Source: a bacterium
GTDB lineage: Bacteria > Krumholzibacteriota > Krumholzibacteriia > LZORAL124-64-63
DNA: 35,245 bases
Direction of reading: 5' to 3'
Assembly: GCA_018829565.1 (NCBI GenBank)
Contig: JAHJTW010000241.1
Coordinates: 1 to 35,245, forward strand
Position 1 is the stretch's first letter. Each line of letters opens with the position of its first letter. Positions 1 through 9,714 of the stretch are shown piece by piece. Under the pieces are notes generated by a model. The model searched no databases, had not been told where the DNA came from, and saw only the letters and a program-made list of their open reading frames with translations. A program made the position numbers and the translations under genes.

Positions 1-230
1 TAGGGGAAGGGGAGGCCTGAGAGGTTGTGGTGTGGGCACTTAGGGTTGGGGCAGAAGGGAGGGGCCCATGATTCGGGGTTGGAATTGGAGCTGTCCATGT
101 CCGGCCAGGGGCAAGGCCCGGGCCGGGAACAATCTCGACGGCACAACCGAGACCTCAAGGGCCTTGAGGATCCGCCGATACAGGATGTAAGGGGTATACC
201 ATAGAGCGTCATGAACGGAGTCATCCGGCA

Positions 231-1028
231 ATGAACGACAAAGCGGTCCTTTTCGTCGATGACGAGGAAAGCATCCTGAACTCCCTCAAGAGACTCCTCC
301 GCAAGGAACCCTACCTCATCCACACCGCCCTGGGCGGCGAGGCCGGGCTGGAACTCCTCGAGGAAAACACCGTCCAGCTGGTGGTCAGCGACCAGCGCAT
401 GCCCGAGATGACAGGCACACAGTTCCTGCAGAAGGTCAAGGAGCGGTGGCCGGACACGATCCGCGTCGTGCTGTCCGGCTACGCCGAGGCCGACGTGATC
501 GTCGAGGCCATCAACAAGGGCGAGGTCTTCCGCTTCATCTCCAAGCCCTGGAAGGACGAGGCCCTCAAGACCACCATCCGCCAGTGCTTCGACCACTTCG
601 ACATGATCCGGGAGAACCGGCGTCTCACCGAGCAGACGCAGCGCCAGGTGATCCAGCTCAAGAACCTGAACAACCTCCTCGAAGCGTCGGTGGAATCGCG
701 CACCAAGTGCCTCCAGTTCTCGCAGGAGGTCGTCGAGACCCTGCCCCTGATGGTCCTGGGCATCAGCCTCGAGGAGGAGGTCGTGCTGACCAACCATTGC
801 GCCCGGGACCGCCTGGAACCCCTGCGCAGCATGATCCCCGGCACCGACATGAGCGACATCCTGCCCGCCGAGGCGGTGGCCGCCGTCCGCGCATGCCTGG
901 AAAACACCGCCACCGAGGAGTTCCTGTTCAACTGGTGCGGCCGGGACCTGAAGGCGATGCCCGGCCTCCTGGGCCCCGACGACGAACGCAGAGGCTGCGT
1001 CCTGTTGCTGGAGGAGGTGGGCGCGTGA
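231..1028 (+). CDS. Response regulator: REC domain (RpfG-like) with coiled-coil/PAS-like C-terminus
   Basis: VLFVDDEESILNSLKRLL...VVSDQRMPEMTG...RFISKPW receiver motifs; stop overlaps the next gene's start (GTGA). Confidence 0.9.
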   Translation: MNDKAVLFVDDEESILNSLKRLLRKEPYLIHTALGGEAGLELLEENTVQLVVSDQRMPEMTGTQFLQKVKERWPDTIRVVLSGYAEADVIVEAINKGEVFRFISKPWKDEALKTTIRQCFDHFDMIRENRRLTEQTQRQVIQLKNLNNLLEASVESRTKCLQFSQEVVETLPLMVLGISLEEEVVLTNHCARDRLEPLRSMIPGTDMSDILPAEAVAAVRACLENTATEEFLFNWCGRDLKAMPGLLGPDDERRGCVLLLEEVGA

Positions 1029-2227
1029 CCGTCGCCGTCTCCCCCAGCGAACTGATCCTCAAGAGGATCAAGGAACTGCCGCCCCTGCCCGTCGTGGTCA
1101 ACAAGCTGATCCGCATCATGGAGAGCGACCGCAGCTGCGCTGAGGACGTCAAGGAAGTCCTGTCCTCGGACCAGGCCATGGCCGGCAAGGTCCTCAAGCT
1201 CGTCAACTCGTCGTTCTACGGGCTCAGCGGCGAGGTCTCCACCATATCCCGCGCCGTGGTGATCCTGGGCTTCGCCGCCATCCGGAACCTGGCGACCGGC
1301 CTGGGCGTGGCGGGGGCCGTGGCCAGGGCGGGCAAGGGCGGTCCCCAGCAGGAATTCTGGGAACATGCCATCGCCGTGGCTTCGGGGTGCGAGGTCCTGG
1401 CACGGCAGACCGGCTATCCCGACCCCGAGGAAGCGTTCATCGCCGGGTTGCTCCACGACATCGGCCACCTGATCCTGGCCAGGGCCTTGCCCGGAGAATT
1501 CGCGGCCTGCCGGGCGCTCGGCCCGCAGGACATGCTGGACAACGAACTGAAGATTCTCGGCATGGGCCATACCAAGGCCGGCCAGACCCTGCTCAAGCAC
1601 TGGAAGCTGCCCGTCCGGCTGCAGAACGCCGTCCGCTTCCACCACAACCTCAAGGTCGCAACCGGGGGCGAGCAGCCCCTGACCGCCCTGGTGGCCCTGG
1701 CGGACGTCCTGGCCTGCGTCCAGGGCAGCACCTACGAGAGCTCTCTCCAGCAGGACGGATTCCTGGCCCTGGTCCGGGCCGCGGGACTGGACACCCGGGA
1801 AACAGCCGATCTGCTGAAAGCCCTGGACGCCAAGGTCCAGGACACGAGGCACTTCCTGCAGATCGCGACGGATGAAGATCTCGGGGTAGCCGAGCGGACG
1901 GATTTCCCTCCCCTGAAAGCCGTCATGATCTGCACCGACGCGGTCAAGGCCGCCTGGACCACGGGCGCACTGGAATACTTCGGCCACGGCATGATCCCGA
2001 TGGGGGAATTCTTCGCGGGGAGTCCCGTGGACGTGGTGATCCTCGATCCGGCCAGCATCACCGGCGAACAGATGCTGAAGATCAAGCCGGTCATCCTGAA
2101 GCACCAGGACAGGACCGCGGTGTTCGGCTGCGGGGACCAGCCGGTGAACGTCCCCGGCCTGGACCTGACCCTGCCCTCCCTGCCCCTGGCCTTTTCCTGG
2201 GCCGATCTGGCGTCCCTGGCCGGTTAG
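1025..2227 (+). CDS. HDOD domain-containing protein
   Basis: In-frame GTG at 1025 overlaps the upstream TGA by 4 nt. Protein starts MTVAVSPSELILKRIKELPPLPVVVNKLIRIM...VLKLVNSSFYG...LLHDIGHL. The 446..2227 ORF extends falsely upstream. Confidence 0.88.
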   Translation: MTVAVSPSELILKRIKELPPLPVVVNKLIRIMESDRSCAEDVKEVLSSDQAMAGKVLKLVNSSFYGLSGEVSTISRAVVILGFAAIRNLATGLGVAGAVARAGKGGPQQEFWEHAIAVASGCEVLARQTGYPDPEEAFIAGLLHDIGHLILARALPGEFAACRALGPQDMLDNELKILGMGHTKAGQTLLKHWKLPVRLQNAVRFHHNLKVATGGEQPLTALVALADVLACVQGSTYESSLQQDGFLALVRAAGLDTRETADLLKALDAKVQDTRHFLQIATDEDLGVAERTDFPPLKAVMICTDAVKAAWTTGALEYFGHGMIPMGEFFAGSPVDVVILDPASITGEQMLKIKPVILKHQDRTAVFGCGDQPVNVPGLDLTLPSLPLAFSWADLASLAG

Positions 2228-2244
2228 CGGCCGTCCGGCCCGGA

Positions 2245-3450
2245 TCAATCCACCAGCGAAAAGGTCGTCTGTTCCTCCGCCGTAGCCGCGGGATCCTCGT
2301 CCAGATCCGGATTGCGCACCCACAGGGGCAGCTTCAACCCGGTGGTGTCGTGGTAGTTCTGGATCCGTTCGAGAAGGCTGACTGTCACCTCCTGGCCCGC
2401 GGCCACCAGCAGGACTCCCGTGTTCGAGCGGACCTCCTCGGTCAGGACCATCCCCGTCCGCAGCTCCAACATGGTCACCCCGCGGACCTCCTCGATCACG
2501 TCGCCGTCGGCGATGATGGTTTCCAGCAGCCCCAGAAGATGCGGATCGAAAGCTCCTGCCTGGGCCTTGAGGAAGTCGATGGTCCGGCCGGGACTCAGCC
2601 CCAGGGACTGCTGCTTCTCGGCCGCCTCGGCCAGCTTGAGGATGCGCGAACCGAGGGGGATGTCTTCGCCGGCCATGCGGACCTGCGGCTCCCCGCTCCC
2701 GTCCCAGTTCTTGCCGGAATAGAGCAGGATCTCCAGGACCGGCTCGAGCCGGGGGATGTTGCTCAGGACGCTGCGGCTCATCTCGGGCATGCGGGCGGCC
2801 ATGGCCTGTTCCTGGAGGGAGAGCGGCTGGCCCAGGTACATCTTGAGGGCCGTATCCTCGGGCAGGGTGATGCTCCCCACCTGGCTGAACGTCGCGGCCA
2901 CCTCCAGCCGCCAGGGATCCTCCAGCTCCGCCCTCTCCCCCAGGGCCACGGCCAGTTTCCGGATCCTCGTGGCCCGTCCGAACGCAGCCGGGCTGGCCAT
3001 GGCCAGGACGTCCGAGAGGGCCTGGATGCTGCCCATGAGGGTCTGTTCGAGCAGGACCCGTTCGGACATCAGGAGTTCGTTCTGGCGGACCCCGTCGTCG
3101 ATGGCCGCCTTCAGGGCGCTGCTGGAACAGGGCTTCGCCAGGAACCGGAAGATGAATCCCTCGTTCACTGCGCTGACCACGTTGTCCAGCTCCGCGAATC
3201 CGGTCAGCAGGATGCGGACGGTCTGCGGACTGATCCTGCGCGCGTGGCGCAGGAACGTCGCCCCGTTCATCTCCGGCATCTTCATGTCCGAAACGACGAC
3301 CTGGAACGGCCCATCCTCCTGGAGCAGACGCAGGCCTTCCTTCCCGCCGCCGGCCAGGTGGACCTCGAAGTCCTTGCGCAGGCTGCGCTGGATGGCCTTC
3401 AGGATGTTGATTTCATCGTCCACGCACAGGACGCGGGGCTTTTCCGACAT
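2245..3450 (-). CDS. Response regulator with REC domain and degenerate HD-GYP-like output domain
   Basis: MSEKPRVLCVDDEINILKAIQ...VVVSDMKMPEMNG; C-terminal NWDGSGEP...IPLGSRILKLAEA resembles HD-GYP. Start placed at MSEKPRV (ATG 3448-3450). Confidence 0.85.
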   Translation of the reverse strand: MSEKPRVLCVDDEINILKAIQRSLRKDFEVHLAGGGKEGLRLLQEDGPFQVVVSDMKMPEMNGATFLRHARRISPQTVRILLTGFAELDNVVSAVNEGFIFRFLAKPCSSSALKAAIDDGVRQNELLMSERVLLEQTLMGSIQALSDVLAMASPAAFGRATRIRKLAVALGERAELEDPWRLEVAATFSQVGSITLPEDTALKMYLGQPLSLQEQAMAARMPEMSRSVLSNIPRLEPVLEILLYSGKNWDGSGEPQVRMAGEDIPLGSRILKLAEAAEKQQSLGLSPGRTIDFLKAQAGAFDPHLLGLLETIIADGDVIEEVRGVTMLELRTGMVLTEEVRSNTGVLLVAAGQEVTVSLLERIQNYHDTTGLKLPLWVRNPDLDEDPAATAEEQTTFSLVD

Positions 3451-3606
3451 GTCTGCCACTCCCGATCGGGGCCGATACCAAGCTCGCTGGAAAGGATGCC
3501 TTCCCTCCTTTCTTATCGGCAATCCATCATTTCCGTTCAGGAAAAAATTCCACGGCCGAAATGGGAGATGACAAGGAAAGCCCGGATTCCCAGCCCAGGA
3601 GCCGTC

Positions 3607-4923
3607 ATGCCCGACCTGCTCGCCCAGGATCCGAAGGAACTCGCCCGGCTGGTGCATCAGCTCCAGCGGGCCGAGAGCGACCTGCGCGAAGGCGATGCCT
3701 TCTCCCAGGCCATCTTCAACGCCGCCCTGACCGGCCTCCTGGTCATCAACACCGATCTGCGCCAGATCATGCACGCCAACCAGGCGGCCGCCCGCACCCT
3801 GGGCTACCGGGGCGATGACCTGATCGGGGAACTCGCATCGACCGTCATCCCCGAGGCCAGGGGCGGGACCGGGGACTGCTGCATCGAATCCGGATACGAG
3901 AACGAGGAGGGGTTCCTGATCCACCGGGACGGCCATCCCGTCCCCGTCATCCGTTCGGTTTGCCGGGTGAACCACGGCGAGTCCCCCACCGTCGTCTTCA
4001 GCTTCCTGGACATCACCGAGAGGAAACGGGCCGAGGAGCGCCTCCAGGAATCCTGCAACCAGCTGGAATCGGCCAACGAGCAGCTCAAAGCGCACAAGAA
4101 CCAGATCGTCCAGTCGGAGAAGCTGGCCTCGATCGGCCAGCTCGCCGCGGGCGTGGCCCACGAGATCAACAATCCCATCGGTTTCATCTCGAGCAACCTG
4201 GGCACGATCCTGGAGTACGCCGAAACCATGCGGACGCTGCTCCGCCTGTACGGGGAGCGTGACGCCGCGGATCCTGCGGACCCGAGACGCGGGGAACTCG
4301 AACGGAAGATCGCCGCCGTCATTGCTGAGGAGGATCTCGGTTTCATCCTCGACGACCTGGACGGCGTGCTCAACGAATCGATGGACGGCGTCAAGCGGGT
4401 CGCCGAGATCGTCCAGAACCTCAAGAGCTTCGCCCGCGAGGACTCCCCGGAGCGCAAGCCGCACGACATCAACGAGGGCATCGAGGCCATGATCAAGATG
4501 GTCTGGAACCAGCTCAAGTACACCTGCACGGTGGAAAGGGATTACGGAGCGGTTCCCGTGGTCCAGTGCCATCCCGGACAGATCAACCAGGTGGTGATGA
4601 ATGTGCTCGTCAACGCCTCCCAGGCCATGCCGGCCGAGGGTGGAGTCGTCAGGGTCGCCACCGCCGTGGTCGGTGGGGAACTCGAGATCACCATCGCCGA
4701 CAACGGGAAGGGCATTGCCCCCGAGGTCCTGCCCCGCATCTTCGACCCCTTCTTCACCACCAAGGACGTGGGCAAGGGCACCGGCCTGGGGCTTTCCATC
4801 AGCCACGGCATCATCCAGGACCACCAGGGCCGCATCGAGGTGGCCAGCGAGCCCGGTCTGGGCACGGAATTCCGCATCTACCTGCCTTTGACCGGGGACG
4901 CCGACGGGGACATCATCGGCTGA
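3607..4923 (+). CDS. PAS domain sensor histidine kinase
   Basis: PAS region (AIFNAALTGLLVINTDLRQIMHANQAAARTLGY), H-box SEKLASIGQLAAGVAHEINNPIGF, N-box NQVVMNVLVNASQAM, G boxes DNGKGI/GKGTGLGLSI. AGGAG precedes ATG 3607; alternative in-frame ATG at 3568. Confidence 0.9.
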   Translation: MPDLLAQDPKELARLVHQLQRAESDLREGDAFSQAIFNAALTGLLVINTDLRQIMHANQAAARTLGYRGDDLIGELASTVIPEARGGTGDCCIESGYENEEGFLIHRDGHPVPVIRSVCRVNHGESPTVVFSFLDITERKRAEERLQESCNQLESANEQLKAHKNQIVQSEKLASIGQLAAGVAHEINNPIGFISSNLGTILEYAETMRTLLRLYGERDAADPADPRRGELERKIAAVIAEEDLGFILDDLDGVLNESMDGVKRVAEIVQNLKSFAREDSPERKPHDINEGIEAMIKMVWNQLKYTCTVERDYGAVPVVQCHPGQINQVVMNVLVNASQAMPAEGGVVRVATAVVGGELEITIADNGKGIAPEVLPRIFDPFFTTKDVGKGTGLGLSISHGIIQDHQGRIEVASEPGLGTEFRIYLPLTGDADGDIIG

Positions 4924-5099
4924 TCCGGCCCCTTCCCCGCCTGACCGGGGCTCCGACACGCCAAGAGGCGCCCACCGGAGGCTTGGCTCCCGCCGCCGGA
5001 TCTGGTATAACATCCGGAAGACCATCGGACCCGTCCGGCCGCGCCCCGTGCGCGCCTGCGGGATCGATTATCCCCTCCCCGATCGAAGGATGACGCTCC

Positions 5100-8000
5100 A
5101 TGAAATTCCCGTCCCCTGCCCTGCCCGCAGGCGGCCGTCTGGCCGCGGTGCTGCTCGTGCTCGTGGTGGCCCTGACCGCCCAGACCGTCCCGGCCCAGGA
5201 TGAGGCCGACCTGCCCTGGAAGAGCTCGGACTTTTCCGGCCTGAAGTGGCGGGGCATCGGTCCGGCCATCGCCTCCGGCCGCATCGGCGACTTCGCGGTC
5301 GATCCGCGCGACCCCTTCCACTACTACGTGGCCGTCAGCTCCGGCGGGGTCTGGGAGACCCGGAACGCCGGGGTGACCTTCGCCCCCATCTTCGACGGCG
5401 AGGGCAGCTATTCCATCGGCTGCCTGGCCATCGCGCCCGGCAACCCCAACGTGGTCTGGGTGGGCTCGGGGGAGAACAACAGCCAGCGCAGCGTGTCCTA
5501 CGGGGACGGCATCTACAAGTCCAGCGACGGGGGGAAGAGCTGGAAGAACATGGGCCTGGAGCGGTCCATGCACATCGGACGGATCCTGGTCCATCCCGAG
5601 AACGAGAACGTCGTCTACGTCGCGGCCATGGGTCCCTTGTGGGGCCCCGGCGGCGACCGCGGGGTCTACAAGTCCACCGACGGCGGCGAGACCTGGACCA
5701 ACGTCCTGGCCATCGACGAGAACACCGGGGTCGTGGACCTGGTCATGGATCCCCGCGACCCGGACACCATCTACGCCGCGAGCTACCAGCGCCGGCGCCA
5801 CCTGTGGGTCCTGATCAACGGCGGGCCGGGCTCCGGCATCCACAAGACCACCGACGGGGGGGCCAGCTGGACGGAGCTCGAAGGCGGACTGCCCTCCGTC
5901 GACATCGGCCGCATCGGCCTGGCCATTCCGCCCAGGGCGCCGGACACCGTCTACGCCATCGTCGAGGCGGCCGACGACAAGGGCGGCTTCTTCCGCAGCC
6001 TCGACGGCGGGGCCTCCTGGGACAAGATGAGCGATCACGTCGCCGGCAGCCCCCAGTACTACAACGAGATCGTGGCCGACCCCCTCGATCCCGACCGGGT
6101 CTATTCCATGGACACCTTCCTGCAGGTGACCGAGGACGCCGGCCGGACCTGGCGCCGGCTGAGCGTCCGCAGCAAGCACGTCGACGACCACGCCCTGTGG
6201 ATCGATCCCGTCGACCACAAGCACCTGCTGGCCGGCTGCGACGGCGGGGTCTACGAGAGCTTCGACCAGGGCGAGAACTGGCGCTTCATGGCCAACCTGC
6301 CGGTGACCCAGTTCTACCGGGTCGCAGTGGACTACGACACTCCCTTCTACAACGTCTACGGGGGGACCCAGGACAACAACACCATCGGGGGTCCCTCGCG
6401 CACCACCTTCGCCCACGGTCTGAGCAACCGCGAGTGGTACTTCTTGCTCGGAGGAGATGGATTCAAGCCCGCCGTCGACCCTGAAAACCCGGACATCGTC
6501 TACTGTCAGTGGCAGTACGGGAACCTCAACCGCTACGACCGCAAGAGCGGCGAGACCCTGGACATCCAGCCGGCCGCCGAGGCCGACGAGGCGCTGAAGT
6601 GGAACTGGAACTCGCCCGTGATCATCAGCCCGCACGACCACGAGCGCCTCTATTACGCCTGCCAGTTCGTCTATCGCAGCGATGACATGGGCCACAGCTG
6701 GACGAAGATCAGCCCCGACCTGTCGGCCGGCATCGACCGCAATCGGCTCGAGGTGATGGGCCGGGTCTGGAGCGTCGACGCCGTGGCCAAGAACAACTCC
6801 ACGTCCTTCTGGGGCAGCGTCATCTCCCTGAGCGAATCCCCGGTCAAGGAGGACCTGCTCTTCGCAGGCACCGACGACGGCCTGATCCAGGTCCTCGAGG
6901 AGAAGGGCGGGGCCTGGCGCCGGATCGACAAGTTCAAGGACGTCCCGGAGAACAGCTACGTGAGCGACGTCGAGGCCTCCCGCTTCGACCCCGACGTGGT
7001 CTTCGCCAGCTTCGACAACCACAAGCGCGACGACTTCAAGCCCTACGTCCTGAAGAGCACCGACCGGGGCCGCAGCTGGCGGTCCATCGCCGGGGACCTG
7101 CCCGCCAAGGGCACCGTGTACTCCATCGCCCAGGACCACGTCGATCCCGACCTGGTCTTCGTCGGCACCGAGTACGGGGTCTTCTTCACGCGCAACGGTG
7201 GCGTCAACTGGACGCAGCTGAAGTCGGGGATGCCGCCCATCGCCTGCCGGGACCTGGAGATCCAGCGCCGGGAAAACGACCTGGTGGTCGCCACCTTCGG
7301 GCGCGGATTCTACATCCTGGACGACTACACCCCCCTGCGCAGCCTCGAGCCCGCGGATCTCGAGCAGGACGCCCTGCTGTTCCCGGTCAAGGACGCCCTG
7401 ATCTACGTCGCCAGCACCCCCATCGGTGACGCCGGCAAGGGCAGCCAGGGCGACAACTTCTACACCGCCCCCAACCCGCCGTTCGGCGCGGTCATCACCT
7501 ACCGCCTGAAGGAGGGTCTGGAGAGCCTGAAGGACGTCCGCAAGGAAGCCGAGAAGAAGAAGGTCGAGGCCGAGGAGCCCGTCTTCTACCCCGCCTGGGA
7601 CGACCTGCGCGCCGAGGACCGGGAGCACGACCCCGAGGTCATCGTCACCATCAAGGACGAGGCCGGCTCGGTGGTGCGGCGCTTCACCGGCCCCACCGGC
7701 GCCGGGCTGCACCGGGTGGCCTGGGACCTGCGCAAGCCCGACATCGGCCCGGTGAACCTCAAGCGGTCCGGCCCCTCCACCCCCTGGGAGGAAGTGCCCG
7801 CCGGCCCGCTCGCCGGCCCCGGGCGCTACAGCGCCACCATCAGCAAGCGGGTCCGCGGCGAGGAGTCCGTGCTGGCCGGCCCGGTTGCCTTCAACACCGC
7901 CCTGCTCGGCAACAACACCACCCTGGTGGACGACTACGGCGCCCTGGCGGCCTTCCAGGAGGAGGCCAACGAGCTGTACCGCGCCGTCCAGGGCGCGGCC

Positions 8001-8405
8001 CGCATCGCCCGCGACGCCCAGGACCGCCTCGATCACATCCGCCAGGCCATCCAGGACACCCCGGAGCTGGAGCGCGGCCTGATCGACGGGGTCGACGCCC
8101 TCGAGACCAGGCTGAAGGATCTCGGCGTGGTCATGTTCGGTGACCGGACCATCACCAGCCGCAGCGAACCTGCACCTCCCGGCATCTCCGAGCGGGTGGG
8201 CCGCATCCGCTGGGGCCTGAGGGACATCACCTCGGCCCCGACCGAGACCATGCGGCGCAGCCTGGCTGTGGCCGGTCGCCAGTTCGCGCCGGTGCTGGAG
8301 GACCTGCGCGGCCTGGCCACGCAGGACATCCCCGCCCTCGAGCGGCAGCTCGAGGCCGCAGGCGCGCCCTACACTCCGGGCCGCGTGCCCGAGTGGCCCC
8401 GGTAG
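5100..8405 (+). CDS. Exported BNR/sortilin (VPS10)-like beta-propeller protein
   Basis: Signal peptide then repeated YKSSDGGKSW / YKSTDGGETW / HKTTDGGASW / FRSLDGGASW / YRSDDMGHSW / TRNGGVNW (Asp-box/BNR). Confidence 0.88.
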   Translation: MKFPSPALPAGGRLAAVLLVLVVALTAQTVPAQDEADLPWKSSDFSGLKWRGIGPAIASGRIGDFAVDPRDPFHYYVAVSSGGVWETRNAGVTFAPIFDGEGSYSIGCLAIAPGNPNVVWVGSGENNSQRSVSYGDGIYKSSDGGKSWKNMGLERSMHIGRILVHPENENVVYVAAMGPLWGPGGDRGVYKSTDGGETWTNVLAIDENTGVVDLVMDPRDPDTIYAASYQRRRHLWVLINGGPGSGIHKTTDGGASWTELEGGLPSVDIGRIGLAIPPRAPDTVYAIVEAADDKGGFFRSLDGGASWDKMSDHVAGSPQYYNEIVADPLDPDRVYSMDTFLQVTEDAGRTWRRLSVRSKHVDDHALWIDPVDHKHLLAGCDGGVYESFDQGENWRFMANLPVTQFYRVAVDYDTPFYNVYGGTQDNNTIGGPSRTTFAHGLSNREWYFLLGGDGFKPAVDPENPDIVYCQWQYGNLNRYDRKSGETLDIQPAAEADEALKWNWNSPVIISPHDHERLYYACQFVYRSDDMGHSWTKISPDLSAGIDRNRLEVMGRVWSVDAVAKNNSTSFWGSVISLSESPVKEDLLFAGTDDGLIQVLEEKGGAWRRIDKFKDVPENSYVSDVEASRFDPDVVFASFDNHKRDDFKPYVLKSTDRGRSWRSIAGDLPAKGTVYSIAQDHVDPDLVFVGTEYGVFFTRNGGVNWTQLKSGMPPIACRDLEIQRRENDLVVATFGRGFYILDDYTPLRSLEPADLEQDALLFPVKDALIYVASTPIGDAGKGSQGDNFYTAPNPPFGAVITYRLKEGLESLKDVRKEAEKKKVEAEEPVFYPAWDDLRAEDREHDPEVIVTIKDEAGSVVRRFTGPTGAGLHRVAWDLRKPDIGPVNLKRSGPSTPWEEVPAGPLAGPGRYSATISKRVRGEESVLAGPVAFNTALLGNNTTLVDDYGALAAFQEEANELYRAVQGAARIARDAQDRLDHIRQAIQDTPELERGLIDGVDALETRLKDLGVVMFGDRTITSRSEPAPPGISERVGRIRWGLRDITSAPTETMRRSLAVAGRQFAPVLEDLRGLATQDIPALERQLEAAGAPYTPGRVPEWPR

Positions 8406-8427
8406 CCTGGAACCAGGCGTCGAACGA

Positions 8428-8457
8428 GCCCCCGGGTCCCGGCCCGGGGGCTTTTTT
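8428..8457 (+). terminator. Rho-independent terminator after the BNR gene
   Basis: GCCCCCGGG-TCCCGG-CCCGGGGGC followed by TTTTTT. Confidence 0.93.
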
Positions 8458-8475
8458 CTGCGGGAGAGCCGATGG

Positions 8476-9714
8476 TCATTCCCGGCCGAGGGCGTTGATG
8501 GGATCCATCCTGGCTGCCTTGTTGGCGGGATACAGGCCGAAGAACACCCCGATGGAGACCGAGAACAGGGCCGCCCCGATGGTCACGGGGGGCGAGACCG
8601 AGAAGGGGAAGCGCAGCAGGTGGGTCATGCCCCAGGATGCGAGGTACCCCGTCAGGATGCCGATCAACCCTCCGATGCCGGTCAGGGCGCCGGCCTCCAT
8701 CAGCACCTGGAGCAGGACGTCGCGGCGGCGGGCCCCGACGGCCATGCGCACCCCGATCTCCCGCGTCCGCTCGGCCACCGAGATGAGCATGATGTTCATC
8801 ACCCCGATCCCTCCCACCATCAGGCCGATGGAGGACAGGACGACCAGGACCAGCGCGATGCCGCCGGTGACCTTGTCGACCAGTTCGCCGTAGGTCTCGG
8901 AGGAGATGATGTCGAAATCGTTGCCCTCGCTGGGCCGCAGCCGGCGCTCGCGGCGCATGGTGCCGGTGACGTTGGAGATGACCTCGTCGGTGTCCGCCCC
9001 CTCGCGGGCCACCAGGGCGATGTTCCGGTCCTCCATGCCCACGTGGAGACAATCCTTCTCGAAGGTGGTCCAGGGCATGGCCACGTAGTTGTCCCCCATG
9101 GCGCCGATGATGTGGTTCCGGGCCGCCATGGTTCCCACGATGGTGAAGGGCTTGCCGTAGATGTTCAGGGTCTTGCCCACCGGGTCCAGCTGGGGGAAGA
9201 GGTCCTTGCGCGGGCCGTAGCCCAGGACGACGACCCGCGAGCCGGCGGCCACCTCCTGGGCCGTGAAGAACCGGCCCTCGTCCACGGGGATGGAGAAGAT
9301 GTAGTGGAAGTTCTGCGACGACCCGAAGGGCTGGACGAAGTTGGTCTTCTCCTTGCCGTAGCGCAGGACCGTGCCCTGGCTGTTGCTGACCTGGTAGTCG
9401 ACCAGGTCCACCCCTTCGGTCTGCTGGAGGGGGACGATCAGGTCGGGCAGCAGATGGCGGCGGCGGAGCAGTTCCGCAGGATCCTCGCCCCCCAGGCCCG
9501 TATAGCGGGCGACGTAGATGTACGGCCGGTTGGCCGAGACCACGTCGTCGCGGATGCGCCCGCTCAGGCCGGTGACGATGGTGTAGATGGCCAGCAGGGT
9601 GGTCACCCCGATGGCGACGCCCAGGATGAGCAGGGAACTGCGCATCCGGTGCCCGGTGATGGTGCGACCGGCCTCCCGGACCACGTCCTGCCAGAAGATC
9701 CGCCGCTCACTCAT
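8476..9714 (-). CDS. ABC transporter permease, MacB/FtsX type
   Basis: SSIGLMVGGIGVMNIMLISVAERTREIGVRMAVGARRRDVLLQ signature with a MacB-like periplasmic domain. Confidence 0.92.
   Translation of the reverse strand: MSERRIFWQDVVREAGRTITGHRMRSSLLILGVAIGVTTLLAIYTIVTGLSGRIRDDVVSANRPYIYVARYTGLGGEDPAELLRRRHLLPDLIVPLQQTEGVDLVDYQVSNSQGTVLRYGKEKTNFVQPFGSSQNFHYIFSIPVDEGRFFTAQEVAAGSRVVVLGYGPRKDLFPQLDPVGKTLNIYGKPFTIVGTMAARNHIIGAMGDNYVAMPWTTFEKDCLHVGMEDRNIALVAREGADTDEVISNVTGTMRRERRLRPSEGNDFDIISSETYGELVDKVTGGIALVLVVLSSIGLMVGGIGVMNIMLISVAERTREIGVRMAVGARRRDVLLQVLMEAGALTGIGGLIGILTGYLASWGMTHLLRFPFSVSPPVTIGAALFSVSIGVFFGLYPANKAARMDPINALGRE

Noticed and set aside
40-231. Minus-strand 63-aa ORF
   Set aside because: No domain-like pattern; lies in the upstream region of the response regulator and is composition-driven.
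479-2323. Long antisense ORFs across the window (e.g. 479..2323, 4878..8036, 15444..18167, 14242..15828)
   Set aside because: High-GC third-position bias leaves antisense frames open; translations are low-complexity (Gly/Arg/Val/Asp-rich) opposite well-supported genes.
2350-3606. N-terminal extension of the histidine kinase ORF
   Set aside because: Antisense to the REC/HD-GYP-like gene; a good SD and ATG at 3607 start the real PAS domain.
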